Assembly: GCF_014645835.1 (NCBI RefSeq)
Contig: NZ_BMMM01000004.1
Location: 341,884 to 405,883 of the forward strand
Direction of reading: 5' to 3'
DNA: 64,000 nt
From: Streptomyces albiflavescens
GTDB taxonomy: Bacteria; Actinomycetota; Actinomycetes; Streptomycetales; Streptomycetaceae
The notes beneath the pieces are model-generated. The model did no database searches and was not told where the DNA came from. It saw nothing but the letters and a program-made list of their open reading frames with translations. Each line of letters opens with the position of its first letter. Within the stretch, counting starts at the first letter, position 1. The position numbers were made by a program, and so were the translations under genes. Below are positions 53,758 to 61,693 of the stretch, one piece after another.

Positions 53758-53870
53758 TCGTGGTATTACACGAACCCCCTCGCGGCCGTTTTGTCAACTC
53801 GTCAGATTCCTGGATACAGGCGTACGGGAGTGCGTAAGACCGCAATGCAGATGAAGCGAAGGGATAGTTC

Positions 53871-54929
53871 ATGAGGGCCGTGCCGCCCAGCCCCAATCCG
53901 CATGAGCGTGGGATCCGAAAGGTGAGCGAACACCCCAAGCGTGGAATCCTGGTCCTTGCCTACGGTCACAAGCGGTATCACCGCCAGGCGCACACACTGG
54001 CCCTCTCTCTGCAGCGGCACTCACCCGGGCTGCACCGCACGCTGGCCACCGATGATGGCAATTGTCCCGCCGCCGAGCTGTACGACGACGTCATCGAGGT
54101 AGGTGGGACGCAGTCGGATGACTGCCGCCAGAAGCTGCACCTCGACAGGTACGCGCCCTACCCGTACACGCTCTACCTTGATGCCGACGCACTCGCTGTA
54201 CGCCCCGTCGAGCCGGTCTTCGACCTCTTCGACGAATCCGACATCGGAGTGGTCGGCCGCGACATCACCCCGGCCCAGGAGAACGTCTGGTACGGCGACG
54301 TCGCCTCGATGTGCCGCAAGGCAAGCTCAACCTGGCTGCCCAAGTGCAACAGCGGGCTGATGCTCATACGTCCCACGGAAACAACGCGAAAGGTCTTCGG
54401 GCGAGCCCGTCAACTCGCCGATGGCTACCAGGAATTGGGGCTCCATCCTTTCCGGCGTGGAATCGCCGATGAGCCCCTTCTCGCCATGGCGCTGGCCGAG
54501 AGCGGCATCCACGCACAAGACCTCACCGCGGTCACGTCCGCAACCCCCATCGGCATCAGCGGCCCACTCCAACTTGACGTACTCAACGGGGATTGCGCCT
54601 TCGACAAGAACGGCATGAAAGTTGCGCCCGCACTCATTCACTTCGCTGCCGACTACAGCTCGGACTACCGGCTCGCCGGCGCTCCCTACCGCCGTGAACG
54701 GAGCGCCCTCCGGCTGGCACAGCGCAGGCACTTCACCGACACGACCGCTCGGATCATCGCTGACCTCCGGTACGGGCTCCAGTGCACCGCCTTCAACACC
54801 TGGATCCGCATAGCAGGTCGCGCTCCACGTGACCCTTCCGGCGTCTTCGACGAACCGCGGCGACGCACAACCAGCCCTATGGCGATCAGCAGCACGAAGC
54901 AGTCCCCAGCCCAGGAGGAGACCACGTGA
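53871..54929 (+). CDS. GT-A glycosyltransferase (GT8-like)
   Basis: 352 residues. After ILVLAYGHKRYHRQAHTLAL the donor-site metal motif LYLDADALAV (DxD) appears near residue 104, with KCNSGLMLIRP and RGIADEPLLA later, as in GT8-like retaining enzymes. ATG 53871 has GAAGGGA upstream; GTG 53922 is an alternative. First gene of a seven-gene rightward operon. The C-terminal 40 residues are polar and probably disordered. Confidence 0.8.
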   Translation: MRAVPPSPNPHERGIRKVSEHPKRGILVLAYGHKRYHRQAHTLALSLQRHSPGLHRTLATDDGNCPAAELYDDVIEVGGTQSDDCRQKLHLDRYAPYPYTLYLDADALAVRPVEPVFDLFDESDIGVVGRDITPAQENVWYGDVASMCRKASSTWLPKCNSGLMLIRPTETTRKVFGRARQLADGYQELGLHPFRRGIADEPLLAMALAESGIHAQDLTAVTSATPIGISGPLQLDVLNGDCAFDKNGMKVAPALIHFAADYSSDYRLAGAPYRRERSALRLAQRRHFTDTTARIIADLRYGLQCTAFNTWIRIAGRAPRDPSGVFDEPRRRTTSPMAISSTKQSPAQEETT

Positions 54930-55777
54930 AGCAGACAGGTCAACCCAGAGGCACAGTGCAGAACAGCAATGCGGGAGATCCCACCTTCAGGATCTCCTTC
55001 CTCTTCCACAAGGACCTCGCGCTGCTCAGCCAGACCCTGCCGCGCTGCCTGGAAGCCCTGACCCGGCACACCCAGGAGACCTACGAAGTGGTGCTGCACT
55101 GCGACGGAACTCCACCCGAGACCATCGCCCGGCTCACCAGCCATCTCGACCAATGGGGAGTCGACGAACTGCGCGTCCGCCGGCGCGACCGATTCGTCCC
55201 CTCCGGAGACGCGTCGAACAACGGGCACCGCAGATTCTTCGACCTGCGTTCTCCCTACCTCATCGTTATCGAAGACGACGTGGTCATGTATCGAACCGAC
55301 CCGTCCTTCGATCCCCTGGGGGCCTGCCGGCGCCTCTTCGAGCGCCACCCGCACGTACCCGTGCTGAGCAAGGTGAGCGACTACGACCAATGGTCATGGA
55401 AGCTCGAAGACAAGGGTGACGAGATCGAGCCCGGGGTGCGCTCGGTGAACCGGCTGTCCACCCACTTCATCGCCTACGACGTGCAGCGGTTCACCCCCGT
55501 CGCCAACCGGTTCGGTGCCTTCGACCTCGACGTGTTCATCGACCGGCACGACCTCAGCTACAACTGGGAAGACCTCGTGTCGCATGTCGGTACCACAGGG
55601 GGCCGCCACATCGCCTTCCCCGAGAGCTGGCCCATCGAGATCTTCCACTGCGACCGCAAGGTCGAGCCGGGCTCGATGTACCACACGCAAGACCCCGAGA
55701 TGAAGGCACACGTCCTAGCCGAACTGGAACAGCGGTTCCGCCCGGTCATGGACAAGAACGAGGGGGCGGTGGCATGA
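54926..55777 (+). CDS. GT-A glycosyltransferase (GT2-like)
   Basis: 283 residues. FRISFLFHKDLALLSQTLPR and VVLHCDGTPPETI form the nucleotide-binding half, and LIVIEDDVVMYRTDP (residues about 111-125) supplies the acidic metal motif. The C-terminus keeps WPIEIFHCDRK. It overlaps the previous gene by 4 nt (GTGA), so the two transferases are made together. Sugar and acceptor are unknown. Confidence 0.78.
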   Translation: MKQTGQPRGTVQNSNAGDPTFRISFLFHKDLALLSQTLPRCLEALTRHTQETYEVVLHCDGTPPETIARLTSHLDQWGVDELRVRRRDRFVPSGDASNNGHRRFFDLRSPYLIVIEDDVVMYRTDPSFDPLGACRRLFERHPHVPVLSKVSDYDQWSWKLEDKGDEIEPGVRSVNRLSTHFIAYDVQRFTPVANRFGAFDLDVFIDRHDLSYNWEDLVSHVGTTGGRHIAFPESWPIEIFHCDRKVEPGSMYHTQDPEMKAHVLAELEQRFRPVMDKNEGAVA

Positions 55778-58700
55778 GGTCAGCTCCACAGACACACCGA
55801 CCAGCACGCCCGTACGCCGAGCGGCTGGCGCAGTGGCGTACGGCCATGGAAGCAAATCGGCGCATCTCCGACCGCTTCCGCAGCCGGTACTCCATCGTCC
55901 TCACACAGATGGAAGCCTCCGCGGCCCCCGAGGACCTGGCGGCGGCGCGGGAACTCGCCGTCCGTCATCCGCACCACGCCATCAGTGCCCTGACAGGGGC
56001 CACCGCTGTCGCACCGGCCGGGACAAACAGCCCGCTGACGTTCAGCGGCGACAAGAACCTGGTGAACGCCCTCCAGGAGCTGTTCACGACCACGGTCGAA
56101 CTGGAAGCCTTCCTGGCCAGGCAGGCTCCCCTGGCGCAAACCGCGGTTCCTATCCACCCCTCGCGCCAAGCGCGGCTCGTCCCGGCAGACGGGCCACTGC
56201 CGTACGACCTGGTGGCTCTGCTGTGGCCTTCCACATCCGTGGGCACCAGGCGCACCAACGAGGCGCTGATCACCGGTCTCCTCCCGCGGACTGCCGGTGA
56301 CGGCCGGCTCCAGTTCACCGTCCAACGCGCGTACGCGCTCGTCCAGGCAGGGGACGACACAGACCCCTGGGCGTTCTCCCAGAACCTCGGCATCACGCTC
56401 GAGGACCAGCTGCGCTCGGGCAACCTCGCTCCGACTGAACGGCACCATGTCGTCACTGCCCTACGAGACTTGCGGCGGGCCATGCTCGATGCGGGCCTGA
56501 TCTGGCAGGGCTTCGCGCCGAGGAACATGTTCCTCAGCAACGACATGATCGTCCTCATCGACTTCGAGGAAGTCGTCGACACCGCGACTGCGCCGGCCAG
56601 AGCAGCCGAGTGCCTGCTGTGGCACCGCATCTTCTTCGCGGACAGCCTGACCCCCGGCGAGGCGCACGAGATCTTCGCCAACGACGACGGAGCGCCTCGG
56701 ATTCCGGACGCCCACGCGCTTCCCGCGGACCCGTTCGAGAAGGCCCTGCTTGCCGTTGAGTCCGTCACCTGGGGGCAACGCCGCGACCTTCTGATGCAGT
56801 CGCTCCGTCTCGAAGGCCGCCACAACCGCCCCGAGCAGTCACGCGACAACGGAACCCTCTACGGGCACGAACTGGGCCACTTCTGGGGTGACTTCCTGCC
56901 CGTAGCCCAGGAAGTCCGCCTCTTCCAGCAGCTGTCCCGGCTCGGAGACGAAGCGACGCTGGTCGGATGCCTCGAAGCGTTCGAGGCGGCCATGGAAGCG
57001 GACATCTGCCGCACCATCCGTCTGGCTTCCACCGGCGACGACCGTCCCGCGATGCGCACCGATAGCCTCATCGAGGTCCTGGAAGCTACCGGTACGGCCG
57101 CTCTGGCCGAAGCACGCCACAGCACCGAGAACTGGTACGAGCGTCTGGACACCGATCCTGCGCGCCTGGTCGACGACCTGTTGTTCCACCTGGGCACGCA
57201 TGTCGGCGGCGTGACACGGGCAGCCCGGGACACGTACCTGGTCGGAAGCGCCGAAGCACGCGACAAGCACCAGGCTGACCTCATGGAGACCCTGCGGACT
57301 GGACTGGACTTCCTACACGGCCGCGAGCCGGAACAGCCCTTTCTGCGCTACGCCGACCCTTCCGCGCTGAGGAAGTCCATCGCACAGCCGCTCCCACAGC
57401 ACGGCACCGGCTTCGGGCAGGTACTCGCCGAAGTCAATGATGTCGTCGCCCGCTACTCGATCGGGCAGGGCCACTCCCGGTATCTCGCATTCCCCGACTC
57501 CGGCAACGCCCTGGCTGCCCTCGCCGGCCACATCCTTGGTCCGCTGCTCAACCAAAACCTCATCGCTGTCGACCGCAGTGCCCCCTCAGCCACCTTCGTG
57601 GAAGCCCAGGTCATCGAGTGGCTGCGTGAGTTGATCGGATACGAGACGGCACCGCTGACCGAACTTCGCGGCGTCAAGGACGTCTCCGGCCTGTGGACAA
57701 CCGGCGGTCACCTGTCGAACCACATCGCCATGCTCGCCGCCCTGGGCCACACATTCCCGCAGGCACGCAAGCACGGCCTTCGGGCCCTCGACACCCAGCC
57801 CGCTGTCGTGATGGCCGGCCCGATCGCTCACTACTCCCACAGCGACTCCGCCTTCCACCTGGGCCTCGGCTGGGACGCGGTCCTCTCCGTCGACGCCGAA
57901 GACGGCTTCACCACGGACCCGAAGGCCGTCGACAAGCTGCTGTCCAATCCGCCGTCCGGACGCACTCCCTTCATGGTGGTCGGCGTCGCGGGCAACTGCC
58001 GCACCACAGGCCTGGACGACCTCCAGGAGCTGGCCGACGTGTGCCGTAAGCACGGCGTCTGGTTCCACGTCGACGCCTGCCACGGAGGCAGCCTCATCTT
58101 CAACGAACGCTTGAAGCAGCAGCACCTGCGCGGAATCGAGCAGGCCGACTCCGTGTCGCTCGACCCCCACAAGGGCCTCTTCACCCCCTACCCCTCCTCC
58201 TACGTGCTCTTCCGGCAGCGGGAAGTCCTGACCCAGTTCAGCCGTCACGAGAAGACCGTCATGGAGGACGACTGCTGGGACCTCGGGCTGATCACACCCT
58301 TCCTCGGGTCGCGAGGCTTCGAGAGCCTGCCGACCTGGATGCTTCTCCGCCACGTCGGTAGGGACACGCTGGGCGCGCTCGTCGAGTCACGCCAGGCCCT
58401 GGTGCGATACCTGGAACGGCGGCTCGACGAGACAGGGCTGTTCGTCCGACTCAACGACGTCGACTTCTACCGGTTGGCGTTCGTGTTCTGCCCTCCCGCG
58501 ATACGGCGAGCCATCGCGACGCTGGATCCGGCAGAAAAGAAGCGCGCAGCGAAGATCGTCAGCTCCTACACCTCCCGTATCAACACCGCCCTGTACCAGG
58601 CCGGCGAGGTCTGCTTCGACGAGCACTCCCTGGCCGACCTCGCCGACCGCGTCGGCGCAGGACGAGGCACGAGCTACACGATCATGGCCGCATGTCCGGG

Positions 58701-58860
58701 CAACCCGCTGCTCACCCAGAACGATCTCGACGTGGCAGTGGAACGGCTGGTCGCCGAGGCGCTGCCACTCACCCAGGCCATACTCACGGAGATATCCGGC
58801 AACACCACCCCTGAGGCGCCACGGCTGAGCGGCCCGGCCGGTTGGAACGACGCCGAATGA
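55774..58860 (+). CDS. Fusion of a kinase-like domain and a PLP-dependent decarboxylase
   Basis: 1028 residues. Residues about 150-400 contain a kinase-fold imprint: LIWQGFAPRNMFLSNDMIVL and IDFEE (Asp263). The catalytic Asp of the HxD loop is replaced by Gly near 246, so this part may bind rather than phosphorylate. Residues about 540-1000 are an AADC/glutamate-decarboxylase type PLP enzyme: YLAFPDSGNALAALAG, TTGGHLSNHIAMLAAL, HVDACHGGS (Asp767) and SLDPHKGLF (Lys800, the PLP Schiff-base Lys). It probably decarboxylates an amino acid or an amino-acid adduct. Overlaps of 4 nt at both ends (ATGA) tie it to the operon. I know of no described protein with this layout. Confidence 0.82.
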   Translation: MRSAPQTHRPARPYAERLAQWRTAMEANRRISDRFRSRYSIVLTQMEASAAPEDLAAARELAVRHPHHAISALTGATAVAPAGTNSPLTFSGDKNLVNALQELFTTTVELEAFLARQAPLAQTAVPIHPSRQARLVPADGPLPYDLVALLWPSTSVGTRRTNEALITGLLPRTAGDGRLQFTVQRAYALVQAGDDTDPWAFSQNLGITLEDQLRSGNLAPTERHHVVTALRDLRRAMLDAGLIWQGFAPRNMFLSNDMIVLIDFEEVVDTATAPARAAECLLWHRIFFADSLTPGEAHEIFANDDGAPRIPDAHALPADPFEKALLAVESVTWGQRRDLLMQSLRLEGRHNRPEQSRDNGTLYGHELGHFWGDFLPVAQEVRLFQQLSRLGDEATLVGCLEAFEAAMEADICRTIRLASTGDDRPAMRTDSLIEVLEATGTAALAEARHSTENWYERLDTDPARLVDDLLFHLGTHVGGVTRAARDTYLVGSAEARDKHQADLMETLRTGLDFLHGREPEQPFLRYADPSALRKSIAQPLPQHGTGFGQVLAEVNDVVARYSIGQGHSRYLAFPDSGNALAALAGHILGPLLNQNLIAVDRSAPSATFVEAQVIEWLRELIGYETAPLTELRGVKDVSGLWTTGGHLSNHIAMLAALGHTFPQARKHGLRALDTQPAVVMAGPIAHYSHSDSAFHLGLGWDAVLSVDAEDGFTTDPKAVDKLLSNPPSGRTPFMVVGVAGNCRTTGLDDLQELADVCRKHGVWFHVDACHGGSLIFNERLKQQHLRGIEQADSVSLDPHKGLFTPYPSSYVLFRQREVLTQFSRHEKTVMEDDCWDLGLITPFLGSRGFESLPTWMLLRHVGRDTLGALVESRQALVRYLERRLDETGLFVRLNDVDFYRLAFVFCPPAIRRAIATLDPAEKKRAAKIVSSYTSRINTALYQAGEVCFDEHSLADLADRVGAGRGTSYTIMAACPGNPLLTQNDLDVAVERLVAEALPLTQAILTEISGNTTPEAPRLSGPAGWNDAE

Positions 58861-59381
58861 CCAGCACAGTCACGGCAGCGATCGACCAGTACCTCCGTCA
58901 CATGTGCCCGCAAGCCATCGGCATGTTCATCTACGGGTCCGTCGCGACCGGCCAGGCCGGGCCGGGCAGCGATATCGACTGCTTCGTGCTGCTCGCCGAG
59001 CCCGAGACCGCCGAAACGACGACCCGACTGCGATCCGGGTTCGCCGAACTCCAAAGCCACCTCGGCTACACACCGGACCCCGAGTATCCGATCGAACTGT
59101 TCACCCTTCAGCAGTGCCAAGAGGCCCTCGACAGCAGCAGCGTTCGCCAAGCCATTCAGCAGGCCCGGACGCACGGGCACGTGGACTCCGAGCTGGCCGC
59201 ATCAGACGAAGCGGAGGTGCTGCGCGCGCTACTCGGGACGCGCCTCACCGTACGCACCTGCCCCCAGCTCGATGAGCTGACCGACCACGCCAAGCAGGTC
59301 GTCGCACAGCACCTGGGCATCCCGGGATCACCAGCCGAGCACACGGCGCTTCAGGCGCTCGGTGTCCGCGACGGCAGTTGA
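58857..59381 (+). CDS. Nucleotidyltransferase-fold protein (ANT/MNT-like)
   Basis: 174 residues. MFIYGSVATGQAGPGSDIDC carries the GS-x(9-11)-D-x-D polymerase-beta-type nucleotidyltransferase motif near residue 21-37, followed by a helical C-terminal half. Relatives adenylylate aminoglycosides (ANT) or act as minimal nucleotidyltransferases. In this operon it may activate a sugar or amino acid or confer self-resistance. ATG 58857 overlaps the decarboxylase stop (ATGA). Confidence 0.82.
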   Translation: MTSTVTAAIDQYLRHMCPQAIGMFIYGSVATGQAGPGSDIDCFVLLAEPETAETTTRLRSGFAELQSHLGYTPDPEYPIELFTLQQCQEALDSSSVRQAIQQARTHGHVDSELAASDEAEVLRALLGTRLTVRTCPQLDELTDHAKQVVAQHLGIPGSPAEHTALQALGVRDGS

Positions 59382-59404
59382 ACTACACAAGGAAGGACGA
59401 TCAG

Positions 59405-60271
59405 TTGGCCACGGAAGACTTCGCATGGAAGGCCAGGCCGGGACAGCCGCTTCCGGCTGACAACCACGTCCACACGGAGTGGTCCTGGGACGCCTCGACC
59501 GCGGTGATGGAGAAGGCCTGCGAAGAGGCTGTCCGCCTCGGCGTGCCGGCCATCTCCTTCACCGACCACGCGGACTTCACCACATGGGCGTTCCCCGGAG
59601 AGAAGGAAGACTCCTCCATCGTCCGTGTCATCGACACACACGCACACAGCGGCCTGTTCGACGCGGACGGGTACGGGGAGTGCCTGGAACGCTGCCGCGA
59701 CCGCTACCCGGATCTCAAGATCCTTTCCGGGATGGAGCTCGGTGAGCCCCACCTGTTCAAGGACGAGATCGGCGCGCTGCTGGAGCGTAGGACCTTTGAC
59801 CGGCTCCTCGGCTCGCTGCACTCGCTGGTCGTCGACGGACAGATCCACTATGCGCCGTTCCTGTTCACGGCCGACAACGCCCAGGAACTGATGCGCACCT
59901 ACCTCATCGAGACCCTCAACATGGTGGAAAGCAGCGACGTTTTCCAGGTCCTCGCCCACATCGACTACCCGATGCGCGCCTGGCCGAAGGACGCGAAGCC
60001 GTACAACGCGAACGACTACGAAGAGGAGTACCGGGCCGTCCTGCGTGCCCTGGCCCGCTCGGACAGGGCACTCGAAATGAACACCCAAGGCCCCTGGCCC
60101 GCGGCCGAGGTCGTGCGCTGGTGGTACGAGGAGGGCGGATCAGCGGTGTCCTTCGGCAGTGACTCCCACGAGCCGGAGACCGTCGGCCGGAACTTCGCTG
60201 CGACTGCGGCCATGGTCGAAGCTCACGGTTTCAAGCCGGGCAAGGACCCCATCGACTTCTGGCGCCGATGA
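59405..60271 (+). CDS. PHP-domain phosphoesterase (histidinol-phosphatase-like)
   Basis: 288 residues from TTG 59405, which has GGAAGGA upstream (TTG 59378, overlapping the previous stop, would add nine). Metal ligands are visible: HVHTEWSWDAS, FTDHADF, ILSGMELGE, LGSLHSLV, LAHIDYP and GSDSHEP. PHP enzymes hydrolyse phosphate monoesters, as in histidinol-phosphate phosphatase, with a trinuclear metal site. It probably removes a phosphate from a pathway intermediate. Confidence 0.88.
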   Translation: MATEDFAWKARPGQPLPADNHVHTEWSWDASTAVMEKACEEAVRLGVPAISFTDHADFTTWAFPGEKEDSSIVRVIDTHAHSGLFDADGYGECLERCRDRYPDLKILSGMELGEPHLFKDEIGALLERRTFDRLLGSLHSLVVDGQIHYAPFLFTADNAQELMRTYLIETLNMVESSDVFQVLAHIDYPMRAWPKDAKPYNANDYEEEYRAVLRALARSDRALEMNTQGPWPAAEVVRWWYEEGGSAVSFGSDSHEPETVGRNFAATAAMVEAHGFKPGKDPIDFWRR

Positions 60272-61056
60272 TCAACCCAGGAAAGGAAACGAGGAGATTG
60301 CCCGTGCCGTCGAAGCCAGCACTGCATCGCCTGGTGCCATCACCGGTGTTCATTCTCAGCTCGATACGCTCCGGGTCGACGCTCCTGCGGTGCATCCTGG
60401 ACACTCACAGCAAGATCCGGGCGCCGCACGAGCTGCACTTGGCCGATCTTGAAGTCCAGCTCACCAGCCCCTACATCGAAATGGCGATGCAAGCCTCGAA
60501 CCTGGAGAAGGGGGAGATCGAGCACCTGCTCTGGGACCGCATGCTCCACCGCGAACTGGCCGTCACAGGCAAGGACATCGTGGTGGACAAGACCCCCGGC
60601 AACCTACTGCTTTGGCGCAGGCTCGCCGCGTGTTGGCCGCAGGCCCGGTACATCTTCCTGCTCCGGCATCCCCTGCACATCCTGGAGTCGTCGCTGGCCG
60701 GGAGACCCGAGCAAGACCCGGCACAGACACAGCAGTTGGTAACAAGGTACCTCCGGGAACTCGACGCAGCCCGCCGTACCCTCAACGGCGCCACCGTGCG
60801 CTACGAGGACCTCACCCGCGATGCGAAGCAGGTGTCCCGGGAGATCTGCGCCTACCTCGACATGCCGTGGGAACCCGAGATGCTCAACTACGGGACCGCG
60901 GATCACGGCCCGTTCGTGCAGGGGATCGGCGACTTCACGGACAACATCAAGAGCGGCGTCGTCCAGCCCGGCCGGAGCCTGCCGGCAGACGCGGATGTGC
61001 CGGAGAGCCTGATGGAAGCCTGCCGCGCCTTCGGGTACATGGAGGCCCACCGGTGA
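60268..61056 (+). CDS. Sulfotransferase (PAPS-dependent)
   Basis: 262 residues. The 5'-phosphosulfate loop FILSSIRSGSTLLRCIL is near residue 28 and the 3'-phosphate motif YIFLLRHPLHILESSLAG near 127, with VRYEDLTRDAKQVSREIC further on. This is the standard sulfotransferase fold that moves sulfate from PAPS to a hydroxyl or amine. It starts inside the previous gene's stop (ATGA) and overlaps the next by GTGA. Sulfation would make the final product anionic. Confidence 0.9.
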   Translation: MINPGKETRRLPVPSKPALHRLVPSPVFILSSIRSGSTLLRCILDTHSKIRAPHELHLADLEVQLTSPYIEMAMQASNLEKGEIEHLLWDRMLHRELAVTGKDIVVDKTPGNLLLWRRLAACWPQARYIFLLRHPLHILESSLAGRPEQDPAQTQQLVTRYLRELDAARRTLNGATVRYEDLTRDAKQVSREICAYLDMPWEPEMLNYGTADHGPFVQGIGDFTDNIKSGVVQPGRSLPADADVPESLMEACRAFGYMEAHR

Positions 61057-61679
61057 CAGCCCCGGCGACCGCGGGCCGGGTGCCGGACAACGGCACCTCC
61101 CCCCTTCAACGACAGGACGCCAGGCAAGAGCAGGCACGCAGCGTCATGAACGCGCTGCAACCACTCGAGCGGTGGGAGCAGTTCGGTGTGCCGAAGCTGT
61201 GTGGGGCCATGTCGTACGGCCTGCTGGTTGCCCCCGACATCGACATGGAGATCTACGGTTCTCTACGTGTCGATACCGGGTTTTCCCTCGTGTCCGAGTG
61301 GGCCCAGGACCCGGCCGTCGACAGAGTCCTGTTCCTCAACGCGGTCAACGAGCCAGATGCTGGTCTCGGCTGGGAGGTGCGCTACCGGGTTCGCGGCGTG
61401 CCCTGGACCGTGCAGATGTGGCTGCTACCCGCCGACTACGACGGGCCTCGCTCGGCTGACCTCGTGGAACCCATGCGCGCCGCACTGAGTTCCGAGACCC
61501 GCAGCGCGATCTTGCGCATCAAGGAATCCCTCGTGGCACGAGGCACCGAGTACCGGTCGATCGATGTCTACCGCGCGGTACTCGACGACGGCATTGACGA
61601 CGTTGAGGAGTACGGCCGGTGGTGCCGGTCGTACTCCTCAACGGGATTGCTCAACTGGCGCCCGGTACCTCGCCGGTAG
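61053..61679 (+). CDS. Nucleotidyltransferase-like protein, function unknown
   Basis: 208 residues from GTG 61053, overlapping the sulfotransferase stop. The core CGAMSYGLLVAPDIDMEIYG has a DxD preceded by a small-residue turn, as in nucleotidyltransferase-superfamily proteins, although the GS dipeptide is degenerate. The rest is beta-rich (VRYRVRGVPWTVQMWLL, then helices). Last gene of the rightward operon. A divergent copy of the ANT/MNT fold is the best guess. Confidence 0.65.
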   Translation: MTAPATAGRVPDNGTSPLQRQDARQEQARSVMNALQPLERWEQFGVPKLCGAMSYGLLVAPDIDMEIYGSLRVDTGFSLVSEWAQDPAVDRVLFLNAVNEPDAGLGWEVRYRVRGVPWTVQMWLLPADYDGPRSADLVEPMRAALSSETRSAILRIKESLVARGTEYRSIDVYRAVLDDGIDDVEEYGRWCRSYSSTGLLNWRPVPRR

Positions 61680-61687
61680 CGGGCGCC
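61657..61687. terminator. Possible bidirectional terminator
   Basis: GGCGCCC and GGGCGCC pair around a 17-base loop at the junction of the convergent rightward operon and argS, overlapping the last codons of the upstream gene. Confidence 0.4.
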
Positions 61688-61693
61688 CACGGG

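Larger units (their letters stand above)
53521..53870. other. 350-base divergent promoter region of the putative cluster
   Basis: No gene. It separates the leftward and rightward operons and holds operator copies B (53555-53575) and C (53746-53757). Confidence 0.65.
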
